A DNA stretch of 60,051 nucleotides, taken from the NCBI GenBank assembly GCA_021604105.1, contig BQIW01000017.1:1-60051 (forward strand), read 5' to 3'. This document shows, piece by piece, positions 8,651 through 16,597 of this stretch. A model generated the notes under the pieces. That model worked only from the letters and a program-made list of their open reading frames with translations. It ran no database searches and was not told where the DNA came from. The position numbers and the translations under genes were made by a program. Each line of letters starts with the position of its first letter. The first letter of the stretch is position 1. The stretch comes from Nitrospirales bacterium (GTDB lineage Bacteria; Nitrospirota; Nitrospiria; Nitrospirales; UBA8639).

Positions 8651-9265
8651 TTACCCCTCGAGGCGTTTGGTTACAACATCCCAATTCACATGGGAAAGGA
8701 AACATTCAATATATTCGCCCCGTTCTGACGGTGGAAAATCCAGCAAATATGCATGTTCCCACACATCCATCACTAATACAGGACGAAATCCGGCTATATT
8801 GCCAAATTCATGAAGGCTGATCCAATGGTTGGAGAGCCTGCCGTTTTCCGGATTGAGATTGCAGACAGCCCAGCCGACCCCGCGCATTTTCCCCACGCTT
8901 GAGAAGTCGGTTTTCCAGATCTCAAAACTTCCAAAACTGCCTTCAAGAGACCTCAGCAGGGAATCCTGACCCTGGGGTGATTTGGACGATTGTGAGGTCA
9001 TATTTCCAAAATATAATTCATGGAGAACCATGCCATTATATTCGAAACCCAGCCGTCGGGTCAGTTCAGAATACGCCGGCATTTCCTCCTGATCCACCTG
9101 TCCATCAATCAAAAACTCCCCGATTTGCCTGGTGAGGGAATTGGTAGCCTTCACATAGCCTTCATACAGCTTCAAATGCATCTCCAACGTCTTATCTGAT
9201 ATACCGTTCAATCCCTTGAGCTTGAAATCTTTAACCGGATAATCTTGGCTGGTCTTCATACGCAT
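8651..9265 (-). CDS. Iron/manganese superoxide dismutase family protein
   Basis: A 204-residue protein of the Fe/Mn superoxide dismutase family, converting superoxide to oxygen and hydrogen peroxide. The four expected metal ligands are visible: His30 (EMHLKLYEGYV), His82 (VLHELYFGNM) and the Asp167/His171 pair (MDVWEHAYLLD). The N-terminal helix has HxKLYEGYV instead of the usual HxxKHHxxYV, a variant I associate with some environmental homologues. No export signal is seen, so it is probably cytoplasmic. I placed the start at 9265, eight bases after GGGGGA. The frame continues to 9292. A site of the recurrent motif lies about 96 bases upstream on the same strand. Confidence 0.88.
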   Translation of the reverse strand: MRMKTSQDYPVKDFKLKGLNGISDKTLEMHLKLYEGYVKATNSLTRQIGEFLIDGQVDQEEMPAYSELTRRLGFEYNGMVLHELYFGNMTSQSSKSPQGQDSLLRSLEGSFGSFEIWKTDFSSVGKMRGVGWAVCNLNPENGRLSNHWISLHEFGNIAGFRPVLVMDVWEHAYLLDFPPSERGEYIECFLSHVNWDVVTKRLEG

Positions 9266-9360
9266 AGATTCCCCCACCATAATACCAAACAATGTTGCAC
9301 CAGGTTTTGACTCGCATCATCTTGTTGAGGCTCAATATAAGAGGGAATGAAAAACGGCGT

Positions 9361-9380
9361 AACTAGTAAAAACCCTTGAA
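9361..9380 (-). promoter_or_regulatory. Recurrent motif site upstream of superoxide dismutase
   Basis: The minus strand reads TTCAAGGGTTTTTACTAGTT, a full match to RGGGTTTTNNCYAGT, about 96 bases before the dismutase start. It is paired back-to-back with the plus-strand site at 9418. Confidence 0.7.
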
Positions 9381-9417
9381 CCGACAATTTTAGAATGGAG
9401 CAAAAAAAGTGCTGAGT

Positions 9418-9434
9418 CCAGGGTTTTTCCCAGT
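9418..9434 (+). promoter_or_regulatory. Recurrent motif site upstream of the gene at 9498
   Basis: The plus strand reads CCAGGGTTTTTCCCAGT, 64 bases before the ATG at 9498. With the site at 9361-9380 it forms a divergent pair in a 230-base intergenic region. Confidence 0.7.
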
Positions 9435-9497
9435 CACTTCCTGCTAGATCTTGAAGTAGATTCATCGAGAAGGAGAAAGAAACGTGGCAGGTGATCC

Positions 9498-9983
9498 ATG
9501 AATATCCAATTCACCATATCCGATGAAATGAGAAAAGAGGTCACGGCCCTTCAATCCACACTCGGGATGAAAAGGGTGAAAGACCTGACCATTCATGCGT
9601 GGGATGTGTTGCGTTTTCTTCTGGAAACCATTCGCAATGATCGTTGCACGCTCTCTCCTGAGGCGATTCACTGGATTTCCCAATCGACAAAGACCCCGTC
9701 TTCCACTGAAACGAAAAAGGAACTCTCCCATACGGAAATTGACACACGCATTCTTCAGGAAATCCATCGGTTGCTTGACGACGATCAACTTGATCAGGCG
9801 GTAAAAGCCACCCATATTCTCAAACTCCTCAAATCTCACACAAACCAGGATTCGAACCGTCAAATGGTCAAATCCGAAATGCTCCTGACTGCCGCGGAAA
9901 CATTTGCGGCGGAATCTGATCCCGAAAAAGCTGTTCAGCTTATTCATGCCACCCAGGAAACCACTGAAAAACCTGCTGATTAA
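9498..9983 (+). CDS. Hypothetical helical protein
   Basis: A 161-residue protein with no signal peptide that I do not recognise. Residues 1-45 begin with a beta strand followed by two helices (FTISDEMRKEVTALQ, then VKDLTIHAWDVLRFLLE), a pattern seen in ribbon-helix-helix proteins, although the sequence match is too weak to claim one. Residues 70-150 are helical and rich in Ala, Glu, Lys and Gln (ILQEIHRLLDDDQLDQAVKA). AGGTGA precedes the ATG. Its promoter region carries the recurrent motif facing it. Confidence 0.65.
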   Translation: MNIQFTISDEMRKEVTALQSTLGMKRVKDLTIHAWDVLRFLLETIRNDRCTLSPEAIHWISQSTKTPSSTETKKELSHTEIDTRILQEIHRLLDDDQLDQAVKATHILKLLKSHTNQDSNRQMVKSEMLLTAAETFAAESDPEKAVQLIHATQETTEKPAD

Positions 9984-10347
9984 TCCAATGATCGGAAACA
10001 TCGCTAGCGAATACGGTCGTCGTTCTCTCCGGCTCTGCAGGAATATTTGTTATCCGGTTTTCGTGGGGCAATGATCGCGCTTCAGGGCACGATTTCCCCT
10101 GGACTTTTTCCACGGCCGGAGGACATGGATCTCCCTCACGAGCCCATGTCTCCCCTCCCTGATCTTGAATCAACCGCATCAAGGGTTTCGCACAGTTTTC
10201 TTTCTCCCGCATTGTGATAGGTTTTTTATGGGCGAAGTTGTTCTATCCGCATACGGATATCCGACCCTACCGGAATGAATGAGATGAGCTCATTTCTCCT
10301 CAAATCTCCCAACATGGCAAACACCTCGAAATCTACTGGAGGTGCCT
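9984..10347. other. Intergenic stretch of about 360 bases
   Basis: No supported gene. A minus-strand open frame (9940-10212) overlaps the end of the previous gene, has Pro/Arg-rich composition and no family resemblance. I treat it as chance. Confidence 0.4.
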
Positions 10348-10962
10348 ATGCATTTCTTATTCAAACGTTGTTTCATAGGTATGATATGTCCATTTTTCAT
10401 CGCAGTCATGGTGATGCAGACGAATGGCCAAATTCTGTCTGTCCCGGCAGTGGGATTTGACGAAGCCATTACTCCTGGAGCAAATGATTCGCTATCCGAC
10501 GACAGGACGAATGTGCATTCAGAGGACGAGATACAAAACCGCATTCAAAGGCGTTTAACGGTCAGTCCATACGGGAATGGTGCGATCAGGGTTCATGTGG
10601 AACAGGGCGAAACGACACTCTCAGGATATGTCGAAGACAGAGATGTCATCGTTGAAATCATTAAAATCGCTTATGATTCGGGTGCCACGAACGTCAACAA
10701 TCAACTCCGCCTCAGCGACCCAACCGACCATCCATGGAGAACGATGACCGACCAGGAACTGAAAGAGGCGGTTGAGGACGAACTCTACTGGAGCCCTTTT
10801 GTGAATACAGTTCCCATTCGTGTTGAAACTCAAAATGGAAGCGTCACGCTCTCCGGAAGAGTCGAAAATCGGGGGGAGATTGCTGATGCGGTGGAAAACG
10901 CCTACGAAGCGGGAGCTAAACAAGTCCGCATTCATTTATGGATCGATCCCACATTGGATTAG
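10348..10962 (+). CDS. Secreted protein with two BON domains
   Basis: A 204-residue periplasmic protein. The hydrophobic leader is residues 1 to about 28. BON domain 1 spans about residues 62-124 (VHVEQGETTLSGYVEDRDVIVEI) and BON domain 2 about 136-200 (IRVETQNGSVTLSGRVENRGEIA). BON domains bind phospholipid and occur in osmotic-stress proteins such as OsmY. I chose the ATG at 10348 because GGAGG is six bases upstream. The GTG at 10342 overlaps that site. The second domain is close in sequence to the BON protein at 36220 (SWSPYVDNDPIRV there, YWSPFVNTVPIRV here), so the two are paralogues. Confidence 0.88.
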   Translation: MHFLFKRCFIGMICPFFIAVMVMQTNGQILSVPAVGFDEAITPGANDSLSDDRTNVHSEDEIQNRIQRRLTVSPYGNGAIRVHVEQGETTLSGYVEDRDVIVEIIKIAYDSGATNVNNQLRLSDPTDHPWRTMTDQELKEAVEDELYWSPFVNTVPIRVETQNGSVTLSGRVENRGEIADAVENAYEAGAKQVRIHLWIDPTLD

Positions 10963-11066
10963 AATGAGGGGAATGACCATCCCTCCATACAAGAAGGTAG
11001 GCACGTGGACCGAAGCCCACTCATCGTTTCTCAAACCAAAGCATTTCTTCCTGGAAAATGTTTCAT

Positions 11067-11286
11067 GGGAGTGCTGAATAATAAGGATGTTCAAGGGCAA
11101 ATTTGCGCAGGATGAGATTACTCATCAAAGGCCTTGGGGACGGTTCAAAAAAGCATGTCCTGAGTCTTCCCGAAGGGTCCGTCCAGCAAGGCCGCAGCCG
11201 TTTGTACGCGCGGAGCGTACGCTGACTACGGGAGCACGGGAAAATGGCGAGAACGCCGCTGGCGGCTTTTTTCAACAAACCCTTCA
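11067..11286 (+). repeat. Dispersed ~215-bp repeat, copy 2
   Basis: Full-length copy, closely similar to 1495-1712. The left end reads GGGAGTGCTGAATAATAAGG. The right end is the GC-rich dyad plus TTTTTTCAA. The stop codon of the minus-strand gene at 11284 lies exactly at its right edge. The internal 72-residue frame is likely not translated. Confidence 0.88.
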
Positions 11287-11682
11287 TGGTTCAGGCGTCT
11301 TTTGAAGGTGATGTGGTTGGCCCAACGGCGCACTTTCCTTGACCGGAGCCCTTTCCGGAACCGACGGATGCGTGGGAACAGGGGAGACATCGGGAAGAAC
11401 CTGGGGTTCGTCGGTGGGTGATTCGGTTCGAACCGGAGGAGTGGAAGAGGAGGTACCTGAAGCTCCAATGTCGGATGGCGTCCGGACACCTCCCCCAATG
11501 AGAGGGGAATCTGCAGCGGACGGCTGTTGTGAGTGGCCATTGGATTGAATTTCATCAGAAGATGTGTCCTGAACATTCTTTCCCAAGACCGGCTTAGCGA
11601 GTAAAAACACTCTAACAAGCATGACGCCCACGCAACATAACGACACGCTCAAATCTAAATCGGCAAGGGCCGGTTTATTCAT
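11284..11682 (-). CDS. Membrane-anchored Pro/Ser-rich hypothetical protein
   Basis: A 132-residue protein with one hydrophobic segment near the N-terminus (about residues 12-31) followed by about 95 residues rich in Pro, Ser, Thr and Gly that should be disordered, as in a cell-envelope spacer. GGAGAGGAG precedes the ATG. The C-terminus runs to the edge of repeat copy 2, so the present stop may have been set by that insertion. I cannot name a family. Confidence 0.6.
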   Translation of the reverse strand: MNKPALADLDLSVSLCCVGVMLVRVFLLAKPVLGKNVQDTSSDEIQSNGHSQQPSAADSPLIGGGVRTPSDIGASGTSSSTPPVRTESPTDEPQVLPDVSPVPTHPSVPERAPVKESAPLGQPHHLQKTPEP

Positions 11683-11748
11683 GGTGCTTTCTCCTCTCCT
11701 GGGAATCCGCCACCAGGCTCATCAACGCTTCACGTGAAAACCATGTTT

Positions 11749-13341
11749 TCACAAGGTCCGAAGGTAAGTAGAAAGGGCAGCCTTTTCTTCTTGCGTTAAC
11801 TGCACTCCGGTGACTAAGGCAAAAAACTCCACCGTGTCTTCGAGAGTCAAGAGGCGACCGTCATGCAGATAGGGTGGGGAATCTTTTATTCCCCGAAGAG
11901 GGAACGTTTTGATAGATCCCTCCGCACGGCCATGATAAAACCGTTCCACCCGCAAGTCATGCATCAGGTTATCAGTAAAATACGGAGCCGTATGACAGGC
12001 CACACATTTGGCCTTACCAAAAAATAGCGCTTCACCGCGCAATTCCTCTTCGCTGGCTTTTTGAGGATCCAATCGTCCAAAGAGGTCCAATTTCGGCGCG
12101 GGGGGAAAATCCACGAGTTTCTGGAATTGGGCCATTTTCATGACTTCGGTTCGGGTCAAATCACGACGACCTTTTTTTTCGGCGGTTGCCAAATCATGAT
12201 CGAAATAGGCAGACCGGTTTTCAAATTCAGTAAAATCCTCAACGGACGTCAGGGCTCGTTTGGACCCGAAGACATTCTGAATATTGACACCACGTAAGGT
12301 TGGCGTTTCAATCCGGAACCTTGAGAATTGAGGCCGGGTATCCGGATTCAAATGAATGGCGCCATTGGTATGCCCATTCACATGGCAATCAAAGCACGAA
12401 ACCCCGCGGCTAGGTGAAAGGGTTTTCCGATCGTCCGTTGCATTAAATTGCTGTTGGGGGATCTTTTCGACCAATAATCGAACCCCGTCAAATTGCACCG
12501 GCGAGAGAATGCCATCGAGCAACGCGTAAAAATTTTCGTTGGTGATTTCCTGACCTTGGGAGACATCTCCTAAATCCGGCCGGCTCGTTAAAAAAAGAGG
12601 AGGGGGAAATTCCGGCAAAAAATGATCCGGCACATCATGAAGGACATCAAACCGTTCACGCTCAGGATGAATGTCTGTCATCATCGAAGGAAACACCATG
12701 CCGCCGGTTGAATGAAGCGGATGCGGTAACGGCAGGTAGGGGAAGAGATCTTTGGCTTTGATGTCTTCCGGCGACATTTGCGCCATTTGATCAAAGGTGA
12801 GACCCTGCTGTAATCGGGCGGTGGGTCCTTTGGGGACAGGCTTCCCCCGGGTCATCGTCACCCCTTCAACAAATTGGGGAGACAAATCATACCGCTCCTC
12901 GAGTAATTGTCGCTGTTGTGTCTTGATTTTCGATCGTTGTTCGCTTTCCCCCTCAATGACCTTCTCAAGCGGGTCCTTGGGGCTCAGATCAAAGACAAAC
13001 GAACTAGGGGTCCGGCCGCCAAATGTATGAATAGCCCGAGGGTTGGGTGTCCCCGGCTTCGCGTCCGGAGCCTCTTCGATGTCGCCTTTTCCCACGGGTT
13101 GATACTGTGGATAGGCCCGTTGCCAGTCCTTGACCACAGCAGGGGGACCAATCGGCGGAACCAACAGTTCCGGGCCGGGCTCCGCTTTCCAATTTTTGAA
13201 CTTGTCCTTATTGCCTGGTATTTCCTGATCCGCAGCAAATGCCATCCCAAAACCGCTGCCGGCGATCAACAATATTCCCGTGATAAACACTCGCCTCATT
13301 CTCGAGGTCATGGTGATGAATGTGGTGGAATTGGTGGACAT
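11749..13341 (-). CDS. Di-haem cytochrome c peroxidase/MauG-family protein
   Basis: A 530-residue exported protein. The leader occupies residues 1 to about 37 (ends FGMAFA). Two covalent haem sites are present: CFDCH (about 316-320) and CVACH (about 446-450). The C-terminal FPLRGIKDSPPYLHDGRLLTLEDT is typical of the bacterial di-haem peroxidase family, which reduces hydrogen peroxide with electrons from periplasmic cytochromes or oxidises protein side chains. It is much longer than the classic enzyme (about 320-350 residues) because of about 250 Pro-rich residues before haem 1. I chose the ATG at 13341 because AAGGAG lies eight bases upstream. It follows the gene at 13398 on the same strand by 57 bases. 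Confidence 0.87.
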   Translation of the reverse strand: MSTNSTTFITMTSRMRRVFITGILLIAGSGFGMAFAADQEIPGNKDKFKNWKAEPGPELLVPPIGPPAVVKDWQRAYPQYQPVGKGDIEEAPDAKPGTPNPRAIHTFGGRTPSSFVFDLSPKDPLEKVIEGESEQRSKIKTQQRQLLEERYDLSPQFVEGVTMTRGKPVPKGPTARLQQGLTFDQMAQMSPEDIKAKDLFPYLPLPHPLHSTGGMVFPSMMTDIHPERERFDVLHDVPDHFLPEFPPPLFLTSRPDLGDVSQGQEITNENFYALLDGILSPVQFDGVRLLVEKIPQQQFNATDDRKTLSPSRGVSCFDCHVNGHTNGAIHLNPDTRPQFSRFRIETPTLRGVNIQNVFGSKRALTSVEDFTEFENRSAYFDHDLATAEKKGRRDLTRTEVMKMAQFQKLVDFPPAPKLDLFGRLDPQKASEEELRGEALFFGKAKCVACHTAPYFTDNLMHDLRVERFYHGRAEGSIKTFPLRGIKDSPPYLHDGRLLTLEDTVEFFALVTGVQLTQEEKAALSTYLRTL

Positions 13342-13397
13342 TGGTCTCCTTCTTTCATGGCCTACATCGTGACAGTACGGTCTCACATTCATAATCG

Positions 13398-13880
13398 TTA
13401 TCTCAGTCTGTTGGGCTTTTCCCACAGAGGTTTCCCCTTTCCATCATACAACCGAATCAGTGGACTTCCGTCCTTATTTAACAGGACCTGAACCCTTGGA
13501 GTATCCAGGTGATCTCGCAAAACGAACACAGGGAGGTCATCACCCTGAACTTCCAATGCTACCCGCCGCTTACAATCCTCCCCATAGAGCGTGAGTCCGG
13601 TTCGCTCCTTTCCATACACCGCAAGAAAAGCTCGACGGTCACAGTGCTCATCTCCCATGAGGAGGGCCGGATGATCACCGTCCCACAGGCCCAGCATGGC
13701 GCGAACCTGGCCCTCTTCATTGACGATATGTAATGCCGAAGTCGATATCGGCTTATCTGAATTTGTCGCTGACAATTCCCTGTCAGTGGAATTGGTAGAA
13801 GCCAATAGCATTCCTACCATCGAACCCAACACCAATGATCCGAATACGAGGGCCAACCATGTGGTTTTTTTATAGGGCAT
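13398..13880 (-). CDS. Membrane-anchored beta-repeat hypothetical protein
   Basis: A 160-residue protein with an N-terminal membrane anchor or signal (residues 7-28). The mature part shows several short repeated strands of the type 'G(E/Q)VRAMLGLWDG-P-LLMGDE...RRAFLAVYGKE...GLTLYGED...RRVALEV', ending LIRLYDGKGKPLWEKP. This is a beta-helix or beta-solenoid-like pattern of phrases such as 'R-L-L-D'. An AGGAG site precedes the ATG. It is probably the first gene of a pair with the di-haem peroxidase, which suggests an envelope or redox role, but no function can be claimed. Confidence 0.7.
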   Translation of the reverse strand: MPYKKTTWLALVFGSLVLGSMVGMLLASTNSTDRELSATNSDKPISTSALHIVNEEGQVRAMLGLWDGDHPALLMGDEHCDRRAFLAVYGKERTGLTLYGEDCKRRVALEVQGDDLPVFVLRDHLDTPRVQVLLNKDGSPLIRLYDGKGKPLWEKPNRLR

Positions 13881-13935
13881 AACAGACTCCTAGTCTTTCC
13901 TATGACATGACAAACAAAAATGATTGCGGAGCGTG

Positions 13936-14088
13936 TTATAGTCTTCCTGTCAGTGCCAGGATCAGTACGATCACCAGCACCAGACCAAGCCCACCACTGG
14001 GGTATGGGCCCCACGATGAACTGTACGGCCAGACCGGCAAGGCCCCGACTAGCAGAAGAATGAGTATGACTAAAACAATCGTAGACAT
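13936..14088 (-). CDS. DUF3309-type small membrane protein
   Basis: A 50-residue protein read directly from the minus strand: start MSTIVLVILILLLVGALPVW, middle PYSSSWGPYPSGGLG, end LVLVIVLILALTGRL. Two hydrophobic helices flank a Tyr/Ser/Gly/Pro-rich loop, the pattern of DUF3309 proteins, which are tiny inner-membrane proteins found in many stress-related loci. GAAGGAA lies about 7 bases before the ATG. It has no known enzymatic role. Confidence 0.85.
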   Translation of the reverse strand: MSTIVLVILILLLVGALPVWPYSSSWGPYPSGGLGLVLVIVLILALTGRL

Positions 14089-14110
14089 GAATTGAGTTCC
14101 TTCTCCCCGG

Positions 14111-14296
14111 CTAACGGGCCTTCATATCGGTACACATACTTTCCTTAGAGTCCTGCAAGGACACCGGCCGGTCTATGACAGGCCGGGACAACTTGAGCAT
14201 TTCTCGACGCGGCCAATCACCAAACAAACAATGGGACATTCGACTCTGCATCGATCCCTTTGTATGGACCGTTCCCTGTTCAAGACTGGTGTTCAT
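14111..14296 (-). CDS. Small hypothetical protein
   Basis: A 61-residue soluble protein rich in Ser, Met and Arg, with no recognised family. AAAGGAG lies nine bases before the ATG at 14296, and the recurrent motif lies 109 bases farther upstream on the same strand. Both make it more likely to be a real gene than its composition alone would suggest. The longer frame starting at 14326 would put that ribosome-binding site inside the gene. Confidence 0.5.
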   Translation of the reverse strand: MNTSLEQGTVHTKGSMQSRMSHCLFGDWPRREMLKLSRPVIDRPVSLQDSKESMCTDMKAR

Positions 14297-14675
14297 GGGT
14301 TGTGTTCTCCTTTTGGTTGAATTCATTTGGTTATCGGTCTATCGGGTTCAAGAGCCTCTCTTCCCTGATTGTCTTAGGTATACAAAATAGTCTGGGCGGG
14401 AAGACCTGAGAAAAACCCTGGCTTGAGTGAGCAACCACCCTGGATGACTCGGTGGGCGAACATCTTCGGGCCTTCACGCTTAGACAAGATGGATTCGTTG
14501 AAGCTATACTTTTCTCAGTTTCGTTTTTCAAAGCATGTCCCAAACGTCGTCTGCGTAATCGCATCCGAGAGCGCAGCATCATTCAAGATTAGACTGGGAG
14601 TCCACGGTCTTCCTATCCATACAGAAGCGGGAAGGCGCATGCTGTTCTTCAGTTGAGAAAGAAAAATGTAAAGGT
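14297..14675. other. Intergenic stretch of about 380 bases
   Basis: No gene is visible. It holds the promoter motif at 14405-14421 for the minus strand and must contain the promoter of the kinase operon on the plus strand, for which I see no clear consensus. Confidence 0.45.
14405..14421 (-). promoter_or_regulatory. Recurrent motif site upstream of the small gene at 14111
   Basis: The minus strand reads CCAGGGTTTTTCTCAGG. It matches the left half fully and the right half as YCAGG instead of CYAGT. Distance to the start codon is 109 bases. Confidence 0.6.
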
Positions 14676-16139
14676 ATGATGACGATTCAAGAACGACTCA
14701 AATCCGGTTCTCACGCAAAAAATTTGGATATGATCCTGCTGGTCGTCATCAGCACGCTCATTGGCGGAATTTTTGTGTTGGACCTTTTCATCAAAACAGG
14801 AGTCGCGATTGGCATGTTATATGTGAGCGCCATTATGCTGACGCCATATTTACCCCATGCAAAATCCTCATTCATCGTTGCCGGGGTCTGCACGGTCTTC
14901 GCCATCATTGGAATAATCTATTCACCCGGCGTGAACGTGGTGTATTCGGGCAGCACCATTGCGGGCAATGCCGTAACCAATCGTCTCTTATCGCTTTTTA
15001 TGATTTGGGCCACCGCCCTGCTCACCTATCAATATCGTCAGGGGATGGAGGTCAGGCTCCGGTTAGCCTCTATCGTGGAATCCACCCATGACGCCATTAT
15101 CGGACAGACTCTCAAAGGGCAGGTTACCAGTTGGAACAACGGCGCCGAACAGATGTTCGGATATTCGTCACAGGAGAGCATCGGTCAGTTCATGACATTT
15201 CTTTTTCCACCAGACCGGATGGCCGAAGAAAAGGATATTCTGGAAAAACTCCAGAGTGGGAAGCAGATTCAAAATTTCGAAACGGTTCGACGCCGGAAGG
15301 ACGGACAGGACATACCGGTGTCGGTGACCATTTCTCCCATTATCGATCGATGGGGAAACCCAATTGGCGCCTCAAAAATTGCCAGGAATATTTCCCGGCA
15401 AAAAGAGATGGAAAATCTCCTGGCTGTACAAAATCTGACCTTAGCCCATCATGCAGCCTCGTTGAAGCAATCAAACGAAGATCTCGAACAATTTGCCTAT
15501 ATTGCCTCCCATGATCTCCAAGAACCCCTCCGCACGATTCATGGCTTTACGCAGTTGCTGGCGGAACGCTATAAGGACCAATTAGACGACCGGGGTAAAG
15601 AATTTATCGGATTCGTGACCGATGGAGCGAATCGCATGCAAACCCTTATTCAAGACCTCCTGAAATATTCAAGAATTCAGGCCCGGGAACTGAACCCCGT
15701 TCCGGTCAACGCCGAGGAGGTGCTCAATGAAATCCTCGAACATCTCCGCATGGCCCTTGAGGACCAACAGGCTTCGATCACACATGACCCTCTGCCGATC
15801 ATCCTGACCGATCGGTCGCATTTTCAACACCTCCTCCAAAATCTGATTACCAATGCCATGAAATTCCATGGCCCCAACCGGCCACACATCCATCTCACGG
15901 CCAAGGAAGGAGGCAACGAATGGATCTTTTCCGTCCAGGATAACGGGATCGGCGTCGGCCCGGAATATTTCGAGCGGATCTTTCTTCCGTTTAAAAGATT
16001 GCACACGAGGGAAGAATACGTGGGAACCGGCATCGGTCTGGCCATATGTAAAAAAATCGTGGAACGCCGTGGAGGCCGTATCTGGGTCGAATCCGAATCG
16101 GGAGCAGGAGCCAAATTTTCTTTTACCTTACCTAAATAA
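14676..16139 (+). CDS. Membrane PAS histidine kinase
   Basis: A 487-residue kinase. Residues about 18-118 hold four membrane helices, 128-240 a PAS domain (NNGAEQMFGYSSQE), and 245-275 a coiled linker. The H-box YIASHDLQEPLRTIHGF has phosphoacceptor His279 and is of the type found in phytochrome-related kinases. The ATPase has the NLITNAMKFH N-box, DNGIGV and GTGIGLAI boxes. The next gene, 14 bases downstream, is an Rcp1-like receiver, the usual partner of this kinase class. A short AAAGG site precedes the ATG. The signal sensed is not apparent, since the N-terminus has no photoreceptor domain. Confidence 0.92.
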   Translation: MMTIQERLKSGSHAKNLDMILLVVISTLIGGIFVLDLFIKTGVAIGMLYVSAIMLTPYLPHAKSSFIVAGVCTVFAIIGIIYSPGVNVVYSGSTIAGNAVTNRLLSLFMIWATALLTYQYRQGMEVRLRLASIVESTHDAIIGQTLKGQVTSWNNGAEQMFGYSSQESIGQFMTFLFPPDRMAEEKDILEKLQSGKQIQNFETVRRRKDGQDIPVSVTISPIIDRWGNPIGASKIARNISRQKEMENLLAVQNLTLAHHAASLKQSNEDLEQFAYIASHDLQEPLRTIHGFTQLLAERYKDQLDDRGKEFIGFVTDGANRMQTLIQDLLKYSRIQARELNPVPVNAEEVLNEILEHLRMALEDQQASITHDPLPIILTDRSHFQHLLQNLITNAMKFHGPNRPHIHLTAKEGGNEWIFSVQDNGIGVGPEYFERIFLPFKRLHTREEYVGTGIGLAICKKIVERRGGRIWVESESGAGAKFSFTLPK

Positions 16140-16153
16140 ACCGGAGATGTTTC

Positions 16154-16597
16154 ATGCAGAATCCTGTTGAAATTTTATTAATCGAAGACAATCCGGCTGA
16201 TATCCGTCTCACCCAGGAAGCCTTTCGGGAAGCTCGTCTCCGGAATACCCTTCACGTGGTTCAAGACGGGGTCAACGCCATGGCCTTCATCCGGCAGACA
16301 GCACCTTATCAACAGTCTCCCCGACCGGACCTGATTCTGTTAGACTTAAATCTTCCCAAAAAGGACGGGAGAGAGATTTTGAAGGAAATCAAATCCGATC
16401 CGCTCACTCGCACCATTCCCGTGGTGGTGTTGACCACCTCAGATGACGAAGCCGATGTCTTGCGTAGTTACGAACTTCATGCCAATGCGTATTTGGTGAA
16501 ACCCATTGATATTTTACGATTCATCAAAATGATTCACTCACTCGAAAATTTCTGGCTTGCCGTGGTGAAACTCCCTCCAAAAGTGTCGGAGTCATGA
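16154..16597 (+). CDS. Rcp1-like single-domain response regulator
   Basis: A 147-residue receiver with no output domain. It has Glu11-Asp12, phosphoacceptor Asp64 (LILLDLNLPKKDG), a VLTTS switch Thr and Lys116. The LNLPKKDGxEVL-like segment and length resemble Rcp1 partners of cyanobacterial phytochrome kinases. It lies between the membrane kinase and the hybrid kinase and overlaps the latter by four bases (ATGA), which indicates translational coupling. It probably relays phosphate between the two kinases. Confidence 0.92.
   Translation: MQNPVEILLIEDNPADIRLTQEAFREARLRNTLHVVQDGVNAMAFIRQTAPYQQSPRPDLILLDLNLPKKDGREILKEIKSDPLTRTIPVVVLTTSDDEADVLRSYELHANAYLVKPIDILRFIKMIHSLENFWLAVVKLPPKVSES

Noticed and set aside
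8473-8820. Gly-rich plus-strand frame of 115 residues
   Set aside because: Mirror of the proline-rich gene at 8445 on the minus strand.
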